From Brachynemurus nebulosus (lineage: Eukaryota; Arthropoda; Insecta; Neuroptera; Myrmeleontidae), in NCBI GenBank assembly GCA_035578155.1, contig JAPWDM010000001.1, positions 82,438,561 to 82,502,560 on the forward strand: DNA of 64,000 nt, written 5' to 3'. Shown here piece by piece: positions 1-13,519 of the stretch (position 1 is its first letter; the number at the start of each line of letters is the position of its first letter). The notes beneath the pieces were generated by a model that worked only from the letters and a program-made list of their open reading frames with translations, did no database searches and had not been told where the DNA came from. The position numbers were made by a program, and so were the translations under genes.

Positions 1-76
1 TTATATCCGAAATGTTGTTAACAACATTTTTTCAACAAGTTTTGCTCAAACATAAAAATTACAAAATTTAATTATT

Positions 77-77
<1 letters not shown>
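1..77. repeat. Left fragment of a dispersed satellite unit
   Basis: This stretch matches the satellite unit seen at 10027-10108, including the shared TTCAACAAGTTTTGCTCAAA, and stops where the TAA array begins. The same satellite resumes at 9772 at the matching point in the unit. I infer that everything between 78 and 9771 was inserted into one satellite array. Confidence 0.75.

Positions 78-140
<63 letters not shown>
78..140. repeat. (TAA)n array at the 5' side of R4-like copy 1
   Basis: About 21 uninterrupted TAA units abut the GC-richer 5' end of the R4-like element. R4/Dong retrotransposons are known for insertion into TAA repeats, and a second array lies at the 3' end of this copy, so this is read as the target site. 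Confidence 0.85.
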
Positions 141-141
<1 letters not shown>

Positions 142-3100
142 CGCCCTGTGGGTGGGGGCTTCACTTTGCAGAATTTGCCCACAGTAAGTCCTGCATGTCG
201 TAAAAGGCGACTAAAAGGACAACCCATTAGGATGGAGAAAATAAGAAAAAGGCCTCGGAAAACTGCCGCTGCCGGTGGAGCGACCGGGCGCATCAGGGTC
301 ACCACTGAATGTGACAGCTCAGATCACGGTGACGGCAGGTTGGGTTCTAGGCAGCCACCTGTCAGCTGTAACAACACCTTCAGCCAAACTACTATTGCCC
401 TACTTACAGAGCCTCCAACACCTTTGGCTCAGCCGACTTTAAGTGTTTCCTCGGAGCATCCTTTGGGGACCACTAAAGCTGGTAGGAAGCGTGTGCGTAT
501 GAAATGGACAGATAAACTGAATGAATTCATCGTACGCACATACTTCCAAGTTACTAAACTTGAAACGGACAAAACTGGTTACCGTACTAAATTACATCAA
601 GAGTTCTCGCGCACCTATCCTCACCTAAACCGCGTCACTGAACAGAGACTGGCAGACCAAAAGCGTGTCATTTTCACCAATAACTTTATACCTTCTTCCC
701 TGATAAACACTATTAAAACACAAGTCGCACATCAATTTGCTCAAAGTGAAGAAAGTCAGGCCGACGACGGCCCACCAGAAATGGGGAGCCTCACACAAAA
801 CGACACTCAACAACTTGTCGATAATGAGCCTAACCTCCATGAGACAGCAGTAAAAGAAGATCGAACTGGAATTTAACACAGCGCTTACTGAATTTGAAGG
901 GACGGACCCCACACATAGGTACTTGTTGCCTAAACAACACACCTCACGTAGATTGGCTGAGATCGTTGAGATATTAGACAATACAATACTGCCTAAACAC
1001 TTGGAAACATGTGACAATTTTATCGAGTTACACACGGCTATCTACTGCGGAGCCGTTGCCGCTATACGTTGTAGCGGTTCCGACGTAACACCACCTGTAG
1101 CGTACAACTCGAAGGAACACAAAACTCCTGCCTGGGAAACACGGTTGAATAAACGCATCAACAACATCCGATGCAACCTCGGCAGGATCACCCAATACCA
1201 ACAGGGTAGTAGATCTAAGCAGCTCAACAAACACATACACGACATACTACACAAACACACAGTACACACATAATACGAGGAACCCAACAAAACGCTTATA
1301 GAGATCAGAGATACGCTTCACCAAAAATTAACAGCACTAGCGAAGCGCTTACGAAGGTATAAGACCAGTACTGAACGCAGACGACAAAACCAAGCGTTCA
1401 GCAGAAACGAGAGACGGTTTTATCAGTCTCTAACGAACACGGTAACTGACAGTAATGGTCTACCGAAGAAGAACGCACTCCATAGTTTCTGGGCAAATAT
1501 ATGGTCCAACACCATTGACCATAATGACAAAGCCAGCTGGATCGATACAGAGTACAGGAATAACGAACATCTTCCGGAGATGCCCTATACGGACATTACT
1601 ACAGAAGACGTCTCCAGAGCTCTACAGAGATCGCATAACTGGAAGGCACCTGGCATCGACAGGTCATCAACATACAAAACTACTGGCTCAAACACTTTAC
1701 ATCAACACACAAGTATCTCGCTGAACAATTTACACTATTTATAAGAACACCAAACCTGACACCGAAGTTCCTAACGCAGGGTATCACATATATGAAATCA
1801 AAAAACAGTGATACAAAAGATCCTGCTAATTATAGGCCTATCACCTGTTTGCCTACAATGTATAAGATTTTGACGTCCTGTCTGGCAGAAAAGATCGATG
1901 AGCATTGTCAGATTAACACCATACTGACAGAAGAACAAAAGGGATGTCGAAAGAGGTCACAAGGTTGTAAAGAGCAGCTTCTGATTGACTCCGTAGTACT
2001 GGAACAAGCGAAAGGGAGACAACGTAACCTGCACACAGCGTTTATTGATTACAAAAAGGCATTTGATTCGGTGCCGCACTCCTGGTTACGGAGAGTATTG
2101 GAGCTGTACAAAATACACCCAAGTATCGTGAACTTCCTTGGAACGATCATGTACGATTGGCGAACGACCTTACTTTTGAGTATTGGTAATGAAAAAACAA
2201 CAAGCGATCTTATTCAAGTAAGACGCGGCATATTCCAAGGCGACTCATTGAGTCCATTATGGTTTTGTCTCGCAATGAATCCACTTTCTCGCCTGTCAAA
2301 TGAAACTAAATACGGTTACAATGTAGGTACGCAAACGAATTCGCGCCATACCATTTCACATCTTATGTATATGGATGATATAAAGATCTATGCAGCTACT
2401 AAACATCAATTACAGCAGCTGCTGGGACTTTCCAAGCAGGTTTCGCGAGACCTCTGTATGGAGTTCGGAATCGATAAATGTCGGACACAATGTCGTTCTG
2501 GGGGAAAACGAGATGCGGTCGCATTCGAACTCGAACCAGAGTCTGTTATGCAGCCCATGGACGAGGGAGAGTCGTACCGGTAGCTCGGATTCAATCAGGA
2601 TGAACGTATAGACCACAGCGCTGTAAAACAACACCTGATGCAGCAATACTTAACGCGTGTACAGAGATTACTGAACACCCACCTTGATGGAAAAAAAGCC
2701 ATAAAAGCAATTAACACCTACGCAGTTCCGGTGCTAACGTACTCATTTGGGGTAATCAAATGGACGCCTACGGACTTGACAAACATCGAGATCAAGACCC
2801 GCGTCCTTATGACCAAATACCGAATTCATCATCCCAAAGCAGCGATAGAACGATTGACGCTGCCAAGAGCCGAAGGGGGTCGAGGTCTTATAGACATAAG
2901 GAACACGCATAATAAACAGGTTCATAACTTGCGAGAATACTTTTACACCAAAACACACATCACACTTACACAACGCAATAATCCAAGCCGACAAGGCATA
3001 CACGCCATTAAACCTCTCACACACAGAAATGCCAGATAGTTTTTGCCCTTTGGTCACGAAGGAGGACAAAGTTCAGCAATGGATCCGGAAGCCTTTACAT

Positions 3101-4646
3101 GGGAGACATCCACATGATCTTAAGCAGAGTAACGTCGACAAAGCAGCGTCGCACGCCTGGTTGAGTCAAGGAAGTATTTTCCCGGAGACTGAAGGATTTA
3201 TGCTAGCTATACAAGATCAAGTAATTCATACAAAGAATTACTCAAAATACATACTTCGTGACTCGTCAATAACATCTGACTCATGCTGGAGATGCCATTC
3301 CAAACCCGAAACGATCCAACATATCACAGCTGCCTCTACTCAGCTCGCTCAGTCTGAATACAAACACCGTCATGACCATGTTGGCAAAATTATATACCAG
3401 AAACTAGCGGTTAATCACCACCTTATAACCGATAAAACACCTTACTACAAGCTCACACCAAAAGTAGTAGCGGAGAATGACTCCTGTAGACTTTACTGGG
3501 ATCGGTCGATTATTACAGATAAGACCATAAATCATAATCGACCAGATATCACCTTCGTAATGAAAAAAACTAAGACAACCTATCTGATCGATATTGCGGT
3601 TCCAAATACACACAACTTACAAAAAACACATGCAGTTAAATTGGATAAATACACTGACCTCGCAGCCGAAGTAAAACAACAATGGCGAATGGAACATGTC
3701 CATATTGTTCCAATAGTGCTCAGTGCCACCGGGGTCATTCCACACACACTACACAATAGTTTGAGCCTCTTGGGTCTCCCAAAATACACATATGTCACTA
3801 TGCAAAAGGCAGTGACCATAAACACGTGTCGTATAGTACGGAAGTTCCTCAGTAATACGAATCCGACTGCGATATGTGAAAGCACAAGATCTGCTTCTAC
3901 TCCATCTGAGCCATCTACAGTGAGCGAACAACACTCTGACACTCATCTTACAGACACACAACACACATACATAAACACACAATACACTGTATTGTAAACA
4001 CTGTACACACAAAACAATGAAACACAAACACTTAACACACATACAGATCCAGATTCGTCTGATGGAGAGGGAGGATCGACCAACTGCCGCACTGTCACTG
4101 TTACCGCTCTGGTGCAAAATCCTCCCCAACTCAATAACACAAGGTCCGTCAACCTCTATACCATCTAAACGCGCAATTCCAGGAACACCCGATCTTAATG
4201 AGCAATTTGATGAACCAGAACACATTTACATCAAGAAATGTAAAATAGAACGACACATCCACACACATACACGAACACACACACAAACACAAACAGTCCT
4301 TTCCCTTCCCTTTGTCCCTAATCCTACCTATCCTCTGAGGACACGAAAACGAACTAGGCTTTCACAGCCGTCTGTCATTGAGCCAACATCTACGCTCCCA
4401 CAAAAGTCTCGTCGTACGACCCAGTGTACACCAAAATAGACGCATAACACCTCGTTTCAAGCAACAATAACAACAATATAAGGAGTGATGTGGCAGACCC
4501 GTCTGTGAATGTACTACGGTACTTTTACGGATTGGTTTGGCACATTACCCTTCCACAGAGCCTAATACCTTGCATAATGCCGGTATAGGTGAATGTTACC
4601 CAGTACTGTCCTACTGAGTAGTGAGCGCCAGGTTGGCGTAAAAGTA
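141..4646 (+). mobile_element. R4/Dong-like non-LTR retrotransposon, copy 1
   Basis: About 4.5 kb lies between two TAA arrays. It encodes, in order, a Myb-like N-terminal region, a reverse transcriptase with YMDD, a CCHC-type motif and a restriction-like endonuclease, which is the single-ORF plan of the R2/R4 group. The coding region has several frameshifts but the catalytic motifs are still visible, so the copy is dead but not very old. Its 3' end has a short hairpin (CGCC..GGCG) just before the TAA tail, shared with copy 2 at 12047-12659. Placing it with R4/Dong rests on architecture plus TAA flanks, not on a phylogeny. Confidence 0.85.
148..4439 (+). pseudogene. R4-like polyprotein (RT plus restriction-like endonuclease), frameshifted
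   Basis: Pieces of one protein are read in three frames: 148-876, 923-1273, about 1275-1724, 1792-2583, 2638-3039, 3029-3997 and 4017-4439. The first piece contains a Myb/SANT-like helix region near 490-720 (starting RKRVRMKWTDKLNEFI), typical of site-specific LINEs. The RT finger region is at 1455-1850 and the palm at 2040-2400, with FIDYKKAFDSVPH, GIFQGDSLSPLW and YMDDIKIY. A CWRCHSKPETIQHI zinc motif lies near 3283-3330. The endonuclease core RPDITF then YLIDIAVP is at about 3537-3605. The C-terminal tail is acidic/Ser-rich then basic (TRKRTRL) and is also present in copy 2, so the true stop is probably at 4437-4439 rather than the frameshift stop at 4166. Confidence 0.85.
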
Positions 4647-4665
4647 TAATAATAATAATAATAAT
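4647..4665. repeat. (TAA)n tail of R4-like copy 1
   Basis: About six TAA units lie between the R4-like 3' hairpin and the antisense LINE 3' end. They may be the element's own tail, the LINE's TTA-rich tail, or both fused. Confidence 0.8.
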
Positions 4666-5201
4666 TTATTAGTCAATTGACCCAAGCGGTTCTTGACAAC
4701 GTCAATAAGAATACACAAAGAATAAAATAATACAAAAAAAAATATTAGATTAAAATACATCAGATGATTAAATAGAATTTACGTATAAATATCAAGTACA
4801 AGATTTAAAATTCAGAATTCCAAAATTCTTCGATTGAATAAAAGGTTTTGTCGATTAAAAATACCTTCAATTGGTTTTAAAATTATTAAGAGATGTTAAA
4901 TTTTTTGGTACTTTGATGATATCTCTCATACAAGTATCATAAGGGTGATTATCACCAACGCTTTCATAAAAAGATATATTTTGTTTAACGCTAAGTGCTA
5001 CATAATAAATATAGACGCAAGGAAAAGTGAGAATTTTGTTATCTTGAAAACAAGAAAAGCATGATTCCATTGAATTTAAGCCGAACATACATCGTACAAC
5101 TTTTTTTTGAGTTATAAATACTTTATTTCCATATTCTGAGTTTCCCCAGCAGAGGATACAATATTTTAGATGTGGAAAAACCAGTGCATAATAAATAGTT
5201 T
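4666..5201 (-). mobile_element. 3' half of a Jockey-like LINE (split by an LTR element)
   Basis: Read on the minus strand this is the end of a LINE ORF2 plus 3' UTR, finishing in an AATAAATTATTATTATT-type tail. The reading frame matches the 5' half at 9368-9771: removing 5202-9367 and one copy of GTTT joins the two halves in frame. The LINE is therefore older than the LTR element inside it. Confidence 0.8.
4866..5200 (-). pseudogene. C-terminal ORF2 fragment of the Jockey-like LINE
   Basis: About 110 codons are open. They carry the Jockey-type thumb/C-terminal pattern: YYALVFPHLKYCILCWGN, then QKKVVRCMFG, then ILTFPCVYIYYVALSVK and a final KVPKNLTSL. Nothing catalytic is in this piece. The palm with the FADD/YADD motif is in the other half, beyond the LTR insertion. 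Confidence 0.8.
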
Positions 5202-7130
<1,929 letters not shown>

Positions 7131-7133
7131 AAT

Positions 7134-7144
7134 TGGTAGCAGAG
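7134..7144 (+). promoter_or_regulatory. Putative tRNA primer binding site
   Basis: TGGTAGCAGAG begins three bases after the 5' LTR end. The leading TGG complements a tRNA CCA end. I do not assign the tRNA. Confidence 0.6.
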
Positions 7145-7366
7145 AGAAAAAACCCCTACCTCCCAACCACATTTAGTCTACAGTTGAACTCAACGTACTC
7201 AGCGTACTTTAAAATACTCACAAAATACTTAATGGTTTTGCAATTCATATCTTAATTTAAATAACTACATATAACACATATTTTAATTGCGATTTATGTA
7301 ACAGGTAAAATTTAGACCAAGAGTATAGTAAAATCTGTCACAATATTTTTTCAAAGTAAGACAAGA

Positions 7367-7498
7367 ATGGATCCAGCAACATTTGAGGCAATTCTAAACA
7401 GCCAACATGTCAAACATAGCACCAGAGGTTTTATATATGATGATCGTAAACCAACAAGCGGTATAGGAGTTTCCATTATCAGCAATTACATGAGATAA
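7367..7498 (+). pseudogene. Possible start of gag of the LTR element
   Basis: A 43-codon ORF beginning MDPATFEAILNSQ lies in the usual gag position, about 235 bp after the primer site, and is stopped early. There is no recognisable capsid domain; the call rests on position. Confidence 0.35.
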
Positions 7499-8285
7499 GT
7501 ATAATTTTTTACCCCATTTACAACACAATCCATCACTAACCAACACCTTTCACCTGTAACAAATAATCAAACGCCTTACGAGCCCCAAACCCTTGTTGTT
7601 AAAAATTTAGAATCAAAATTCACGAAATCCATTTTCCCTACTCAAACATTTTTGTTCCGATATAAATTTTAGAATCCGAAGTATATACAAAATACAATTT
7701 CTTTGAAAAAAAAAAAATTATTTTCTCAAAATACGTTACAAATTTTACTAACTAAATGCCTTTCAAATTTATTAACGGAATACATTAAGTAGACTATTTT
7801 GAACAAAATAAAAATTAAGATACCTTAAAACAATTTAAAAAATAATTATAACAAAATAACAAAGAAATATATCAAAAATTTTCCACTTATAACTATAAAT
7901 CAAAATTCAAAACTATCTTATAACTTATAATAATAAAAAAAAAAAAAAATTTTGAATAAATTGCAAAATAAATATATGACAAAATATTTTACAAACACTT
8001 AATAATAGTTTAGCAAGACTAAAATATATCACGAATAATATAAAATTTCGTTCCCATGCTTTATTAGCATCAAGATGGTTCAAGAGTGATCCTTTCTCAA
8101 AAACCGAATACCAGAAAATACTATCTGGAAATATCGTAAAAAATTTTCGAAGAGGGAAGACCTTTTGACACATCTTTCTGGGAAACAAATTGAATAATTT
8201 ATTCCTCAATTTACGCTACAATATCCTTTAGATAATTTTTTTCTTTGAAAACATATATTCAAGTACCCACTTAAGCTTTACTTAC

Positions 8286-8465
8286 ACACATTGTAAAATA
8301 GTTCAAAGATTTTATTATAACGATTTATACCAAATAGTCGTAAATTATGTTAAAAATTGTAAAATTTGCAAAGAGCACAAACCAATTATTAAAATTACGA
8401 TATCGCCATTCAAAATAGACTACCCTAATAAGCGACATATTTCCGTAATTTTCATCGGCCCATAA
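8286..8465 (+). pseudogene. Integrase zinc-binding remnant of the LTR element
   Basis: Sixty open codons include YQIVVNYVKNCKICKEHKP, the second half of an HHCC integrase domain (CxxC followed by EHK). The TAA at 8463 ends it. A diverged catalytic-core-like stretch may continue to about 8570 (DAHSRWMIPKSTNKSQ). Reverse transcriptase and RNase H cannot be found upstream, so pol is deleted or decayed beyond reading. Confidence 0.6.
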
Positions 8466-9182
8466 TTCGTACATATGGATCTCCAGGAGACTGAAATTAC
8501 AAGCTTTGTTTATAATTGCAGAGACGCGCACAGCCGTTGGATGATTCCTAAATCTACAAATAAAAGTCAAATAGAATCATTTTGTTATAATAGAAGAAAA
8601 TGTATTTTCATTACCTTCGCAAATATCGCTGAAAATTTCCAAACAACAAGATAGTTTCCATGCGGAAATTTACAATAACTTCTGCCAACAAGAGCATTTC
8701 GACAAGTCTACATATCACCATACAAATCCGTGAGCTAATGCCACAAAACGCAGCTCTAAAAAACATCAAATCAAGCTTGACTACAGTAATTCCACAATAT
8801 TCCGTAAGCCACACCATTCGTAACGTCTTCTTAAAATACACAAGGCATAATACAACGACGGCTACAATTCCGCAATCAATATAACTCCATTACAAGTTTC
8901 CAAAACGTTAAACACTAACTTCACTGGATGTAAACACGAAATTAGCGCAAATACAACAAGTCGACAAACCAATGCCACCACTTTCCATAAAGCTACCAAC
9001 AAAGCACATTAATCCATTATAAACATTACCGCCAATCTTCTAAACATTTCAACTTTTACCGCAAACCAATATGGGTACAGGAAGATATTACAACGCCAAC
9101 GCAACTTCGACGAAGAATCGATAGCCACAGAGTGCAGCAGTAACTTTATTACGCGGTTCGCTTTCTTTTCGGGGGGTGAATT

Positions 9183-9367
9183 TGTAACGAAGTTATGTAT
9201 TATCTGAACGGCGAATCGTTGCTAGAGGTAAAAAAATTTCAAATATTTTTCTCCTTTGTCAAAATCAATAAAATCGAATGTCACAAATCAATAAACCTTA
9301 GTGATATCGTATAATAATGATAAAAATTTAATTTTAAATTTTATTTTAAATTTTTTTTTTGCTTACA
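9183..9367 (+). repeat. 3' LTR, 185 bp, internally deleted
   Basis: It begins TGTAACGAAG right after the purine tract and ends GCTTACA before the GTTT duplication. It lacks the middle ~1.74 kb of the 5' LTR. The join is near 9310, where AGTGATATCG runs into TATAATAATG. Confidence 0.8.
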
Positions 9368-9771
9368 GTTTTTAAAATAGTTATGTCTCTACATATATTT
9401 TTTATACGTCCTATTACATAATTAACTTTACTAATCTTTAAACAAATTTCGTTTGTATGCTCATTCCGGTTCATATTTTCAGTGATCCTAATACCCAGTA
9501 ACTTGAAACTACTTACTGTTTCTAGTTTCTGCTGATCTACATCTATATTAAATGATGAGGGAAATTTGCTATTTTTGTATAATTTAAAAACCATTGCTTT
9601 TGTTTTGGTCATGTTCAAAACTAGATTATTTTTCTTTGAATATTCCTGTAAGTCACTCAGGCAATTTGACGTATTATTTTCTAATTGATTGTCAGATATA
9701 TCAGTCGTTAAAATTGTTGTATCGTCAGCATAAACCACAAGGTGTCCCCAATACAATATACAACCAATAGG
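9368..9771 (-). pseudogene. RT palm/thumb fragment of the Jockey-like LINE (5' half)
   Basis: On the minus strand the frame reads GHLVVYADDTTILT (the RT active-site YADD), then LVLNMTKTKAMVF, FKLLGIRI, and a thumb segment ending IKNICRDITILKTV, exactly where the LTR element enters. The copy is 5'-truncated at 9771, where satellite DNA resumes. The YADD aspartates are intact, so decay came mainly from truncation and insertion. Confidence 0.85.
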
Positions 9772-10640
9772 TGTAATATCTATATATCATAATTATTGTA
9801 ATTGTTAAGTCGTAAAGAGAAAGATGAGTCCAAAGCCACAAATTTATAATGAATTGTAATTTTTCGCCCCTTCCTATATTGTAAATAGCAAATAATTTTT
9901 CGAACAACTTCTGCTCAAGAATAAAATTAAATTGTAAAACAAACAAAAAAATAAGCTGGTGTTCAGAAAAGAATTTTTTAATTATTTAAGTTATAATACA
10001 AACTTATTATAACCATTTTTTAAATTTTATATCCAGTATGTCAAAAGAAAACAATTTTTTCAACAAGTTTTGCTCAAACATAAAAATTATAAAATTTAAT
10101 TATTGTAATGTCTACGTATCATAATTAATGAAATTGTTAAGTCACAAAGAGGAAAATGAATCGAAAGCCACAAATTTATAATAATTTGTAATATTTTTCC
10201 CTATTTTGTAATCACCAAATAATTTTTCGGACAATTTCTGTTCAAGATATTAAATTGTAAAACAAGCAAAAAAATAAGCTGATGTTCAAAAAAGAATTTT
10301 TTAATTATGTAAGTTATAATATAAACTTATTATAACTATTTTTTAAATTTTATATCCAGTACATATGTTAATAGCAAACAATTTTTCCAACAATTTTTAC
10401 TCAAATATAAAAATTATAAAATTTTATAATTGTAATGCTTATACTATTATATCATAATTAATGAAATTTTTAAGAGGAAAATGAATCCAAAGCCACAAAT
10501 TTATAATAATTTGTAATATTTTTCCCTATTTTGTAACCAGCAAATAATTTTTCGGACAATTTCTGCTTAAAAATAAAAAAAATTATATTTTATAGTGTAA
10601 TTATTACGATATTTATTAACATTATTTAATTGTTAATGTT
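9772..10640. repeat. Tandem satellite array, ~330-bp unit, about 2.6 units
   Basis: Three successive copies of a block containing AAAGCCACAAATTTATAAT, AATAATTTTTCG and TTTTGCTCAAA start near 9783, 10125 and 10445. They differ by scattered substitutions and small indels. There is no coding potential. The unit matches bases 1-77. Confidence 0.85.
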
Positions 10641-11045
10641 TTTTGTAATATAATCTAATATATATTAAATAAAAAAACTTTTTTTAAAAAAAATGTGTTT
10701 TATTTATGTAACATTTAATTTTAATTCTATATATTTATATAAGCATATATACGAAAATAGATTTGAATCTCCCGCGAAAAGTAAAGATCTGGCGTGTAGG
10801 GTAATTCAAATCTAACACTTTACATGTTTACGTAACGCAATATCAGTACGTAGCACGTCGACGCATTCGTAACACCATGGTAAAATTCCTACATATAGGT
10901 AACCGACTTTATACCCTGCTTCCCCCTCAGCAGGAGCAAATAAATTAAAGCACAATTCCCCTCTGGAGCCTAGAAAGTGTTTGAGGAGACTAAAAAAATA
11001 GCGGAGTTACTGTACCCTGGTATCTACCAAGGAGTACCCCACACT
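10641..11045. other. Unassigned AT-rich then mixed-composition stretch
   Basis: The first 100 bp are A/T runs. From about 10765 the composition is less AT-rich, without an ORF or a terminal repeat that I can see. The last ~100 bp may be the upstream, stop-ridden part of the LINE that becomes readable at 11046. Confidence 0.4.
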
Positions 11046-11776
11046 ATACAGTTAGACCTGAAACACAACGGCCAAGAATTACACCATTAATTTATAAACG
11101 CATGCTCTCGTTCTGGATTCATTTATTGCAACTTCCGTCCGATAGTTTACCAAAAATTTGTTATACACAACTTTTAAACAACGAACACCATACAAAAAGT
11201 TGCATTCAAAATAACTAGTGTGTACAAGTAAAATCCCTACTTCAAATGGCGGAGTGTATAGATATATGGGAAGCACAAAATTATTTAAAACTCAGATCAA
11301 ATCTTAATAGTGTAGTGGAATTTTACCAAACTAAACTTTACACATACGACCTGGAACTATTAGAACTTTCTCGATACAGTACATTCTATCAATGGCTAGA
11401 CACAAAAAAAATTAAGTCAGATGTAAATTATCTTGAATCCAGAACCGCTATAACAAAAATTCGCATTATTGCGCAGTTACGCACCTCAGGAAAATATAAA
11501 CTAAAATGTATCCATAGAAATATAAGTTACATATTGAATTTCAGTGAAATATGCGATATCGGTAATTTACAAGAACGGGATGACCTATTTCATTTTTTTA
11601 TAAAATGTCTAATTACACATCCGGTCAGATCTTATTACATCGGAAAATATATTCACAATTTAAACGAGTCCAATTTTTATGAACTTCTACACATTAAATC
11701 TTACGAACAATTAAACAACGTGTACCATTTTACAATTACTGCGTTTAAACTGCGGTCGTTTGCCAAGAATGAATAA
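11046..11776 (+). pseudogene. C-terminal region of a LINE ORF2
   Basis: The frame 11046-11214 (RPRITPLIYKRMLSFWIHLL) ends in a stop and is followed by an open run at 11246-11776. The features are those of the post-RT tail of many animal LINEs: RMLSFW, then DIWEAQNYL, ITKIRIIAQLRTSGKYKL (the LR.SNH region) and a late CxxG/C...HFFIKC pattern in which part of the cysteine motif (C-x-x-C) is lost. No RT core is upstream, so this is a truncated fragment. Confidence 0.65.
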
Positions 11777-12011
11777 TTGAATAAGTTAATGTACTACACT
11801 ACATAAATGTCCAGTTTTTCTTTTTTTTTTTTCTTTTGTGGTTGAATAGTTACTTTTTCATTTTGTAATAAACATTTCTTTCTGTATGTTAACTGTCTGC
11901 TTGCTAATTATGTAAATTATATAGTTATAAATTTATAAAATGTAATTCATAATATTTATGTTAAAACAGACCAACTCTTGTAATAATCAGATGATTTTTT
12001 ACAATAAATTA
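11777..12011. other. AT-rich spacer
   Basis: T-rich and A-rich runs between the LINE fragment and the TAA array. No gene is seen; the listed ORF potential on both strands is low-complexity. Confidence 0.5.

Positions 12012-12046
<35 letters not shown>
12012..12046. repeat. (TAA)n array at the 5' side of R4-like copy 2
   Basis: Eleven or so TAA units directly precede the truncated element, again indicating TAA-targeted insertion. Confidence 0.85.
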
Positions 12047-12047
<1 letters not shown>

Positions 12048-12657
12048 CGACGAACGGGACACTCGCCGCGATTACAACAGACACGCAACACACATACGCA
12101 CAACATACAAACACACAAAATACAATCACACAAAATAAACAAACAAGCTCGGACTCGTCCGACAGTGAGGGGGAACAAAATACAACACGCACTATTACAG
12201 TAACCGCTCTAGTGCACTACCCTCCTCCACACGAAAACACAACAATAGATCCAGTTCCTCCCCAAACCGTCAGGCGCACAAAACCCAAGCGCAGAACCCC
12301 AGTTACACCCGACATAGAAGAGCCATCTGACGACCCAGAAAACACTTATACCAAGACAAAGAAAATAGTCAAACACAGTTATACATGTACACCGTCACAC
12401 ACACTAACACAAACACTCCCACCCCCACCCTCTACACCAACTTCCACCCATCCTATGATGACGCGTAAACGTACTAAGCTTGCTTCGCAAGCCATATCAG
12501 AGCAAACATCTACGCTCCCACCTAAACATCCACGCAGGAAGTAGTCACACGACCAAGGACGGACGTATACCCAAGGAACCTAATACCTTGCGCTGGCCGG
12601 TATAGGTGAAAAGTACCCAGCTCTACTGCTGAGGTAGTGAACGCCGGGATGGCGATT

Positions 12658-12659
<2 letters not shown>
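12047..12659 (+). mobile_element. R4/Dong-like element, copy 2, 5'-truncated
   Basis: Only the last ~610 bp of the element remain: the ORF's C-terminal tail and 3' UTR. Its 3' end matches copy 1 closely (CCTAATACCTTGC, GGTATAGGTGAA, then CGCC-GG-ATGGCG before TAA). 5' truncation with an intact 3' end is the normal outcome of LINE target-primed reverse transcription. Confidence 0.9.
12110..12544 (+). CDS. C-terminal tail of the R4-like polyprotein (partial)
   Basis: An open frame to the TAG at 12542-12544. It encodes an SSDSSDSEGE acidic segment, TRTITVTALV, a Pro/Thr-rich linker and a basic end (MMTRKRTKLASQ, TSTLPPK). The same order occurs in copy 1, where two frameshifts break it, which shows the tail is a real part of the family protein. 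Its role is unknown. There is no start codon because the copy is truncated. Confidence 0.7.
   Translation, partial: NTQNTITQNKQTSSDSSDSEGEQNTTRTITVTALVHYPPPHENTTIDPVPPQTVRRTKPKRRTPVTPDIEEPSDDPENTYTKTKKIVKHSYTCTPSHTLTQTLPPPPSTPTSTHPMMTRKRTKLASQAISEQTSTLPPKHPRRK

Positions 12660-12699
<40 letters not shown>
12659..12699. repeat. (TAA)n tail of R4-like copy 2
   Basis: About 13 TAA units follow the 3' hairpin directly. Confidence 0.85.
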
Positions 12700-12701
<2 letters not shown>

Positions 12702-12711
12702 CTCCTTTCCT

Positions 12712-13478
12712 TTAAATTGCACATAGTTCATCTACTAAATGGTCCAGGTCATCGAAATATTCTTCTTCATCAACAGGTTTCGAATGACCATTATGAAGGT
12801 TCGCGTTTTCATCATCATATTTGAGACGTTTAACTTCCCCATTTATTGAATTTGATTTGATGTTGAAGGTTGTTCTTTTTCTTCTAAACTTTTACCTTCT
12901 TGTTGTTCATCCTTTGCGCATGCGTTCTGAAGCTCTTTGATCATTAATATGTCTAGAGCAGTTTGCAAGAGATCAGTCATTTTTGGAGTAAAACTTGTTT
13001 CTTTGTAATTATCAGTCGATTATAAATCTTTTTGTTCGTTAGATCGATTGTCTTCGTCATTCATAGATTGTAGAATATTATGTGAGTTTTTTAAAGAATC
13101 GAATTTACTTTTGATTGCTTCTGCTGCAGCTGTCATACTTTCATCAAAATTAAAGTTTCTTTTTGATACATCTGTATGATTTTCGTGTTGATTTTGAAAT
13201 ACTGGTGCTTTATCTTCCTTTTCTTCAATGTCATTCCTTGCTTCAAAACTATAGTCGGTTTCATTATCATCATCTTCATCATTCGATTTTAACGATTTAC
13301 TTTGTATTAAAAGTCTCCTGTTCTCCGCACTGTTCACGTGTGTCTCATTATTTACCGACTGATTAGTGGTATATTCAAACTGATTATTTTCGATCTGACC
13401 ATTATTGTTTGTTTGATGTCCCCGAGCATGTACTGTTCTTTTCATATGACGTAAAAGAAAATCTCTCCGTGAAAACAA
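12712..13478 (-). pseudogene. Acidic Asn/Glu-rich protein with a C2H2-like start, broken
   Basis: The first part, 13478 down to 13020, is open and starts near FSRRDFLLRHMKRTVH, the second half of a C2H2 zinc finger whose cysteine pair is not preserved (only one Cys upstream). It continues Asn/Glu/Asp-rich (SNDEDDDNETD). One in-frame stop (about 13020) and one frameshift (about 12855) interrupt it before an acidic end (EEEYFDDLDHLVDEL) and the stop at 12712. I do not recognise the family. A TATA/initiator promoter lies upstream. It could come from a DNA virus, a Maverick-type element or a host gene; the sequence alone does not decide. Confidence 0.5.
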
Positions 13479-13519
13479 ACATTTTTGATAGATGTGAATA
13501 ATTTGATTTATAGCATAAC

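Noticed and set aside
72..305. Minus-strand ORF ending in a poly-leucine run
   Set aside because: The leucines are the translated (TAA)n array and the rest is antisense of the R4-like ORF.
3749..4225. 158-codon minus-strand ORF
   Set aside because: Antisense of the R4-like endonuclease and C-terminal region; residue use (CVCVLCVCK) reflects CACA-rich DNA.
11956..12203. ORFs over the TAA array on both strands
   Set aside because: Poly-Asn or poly-Tyr from the trinucleotide repeat; the conserved frame of the element is the one ending at 12544.
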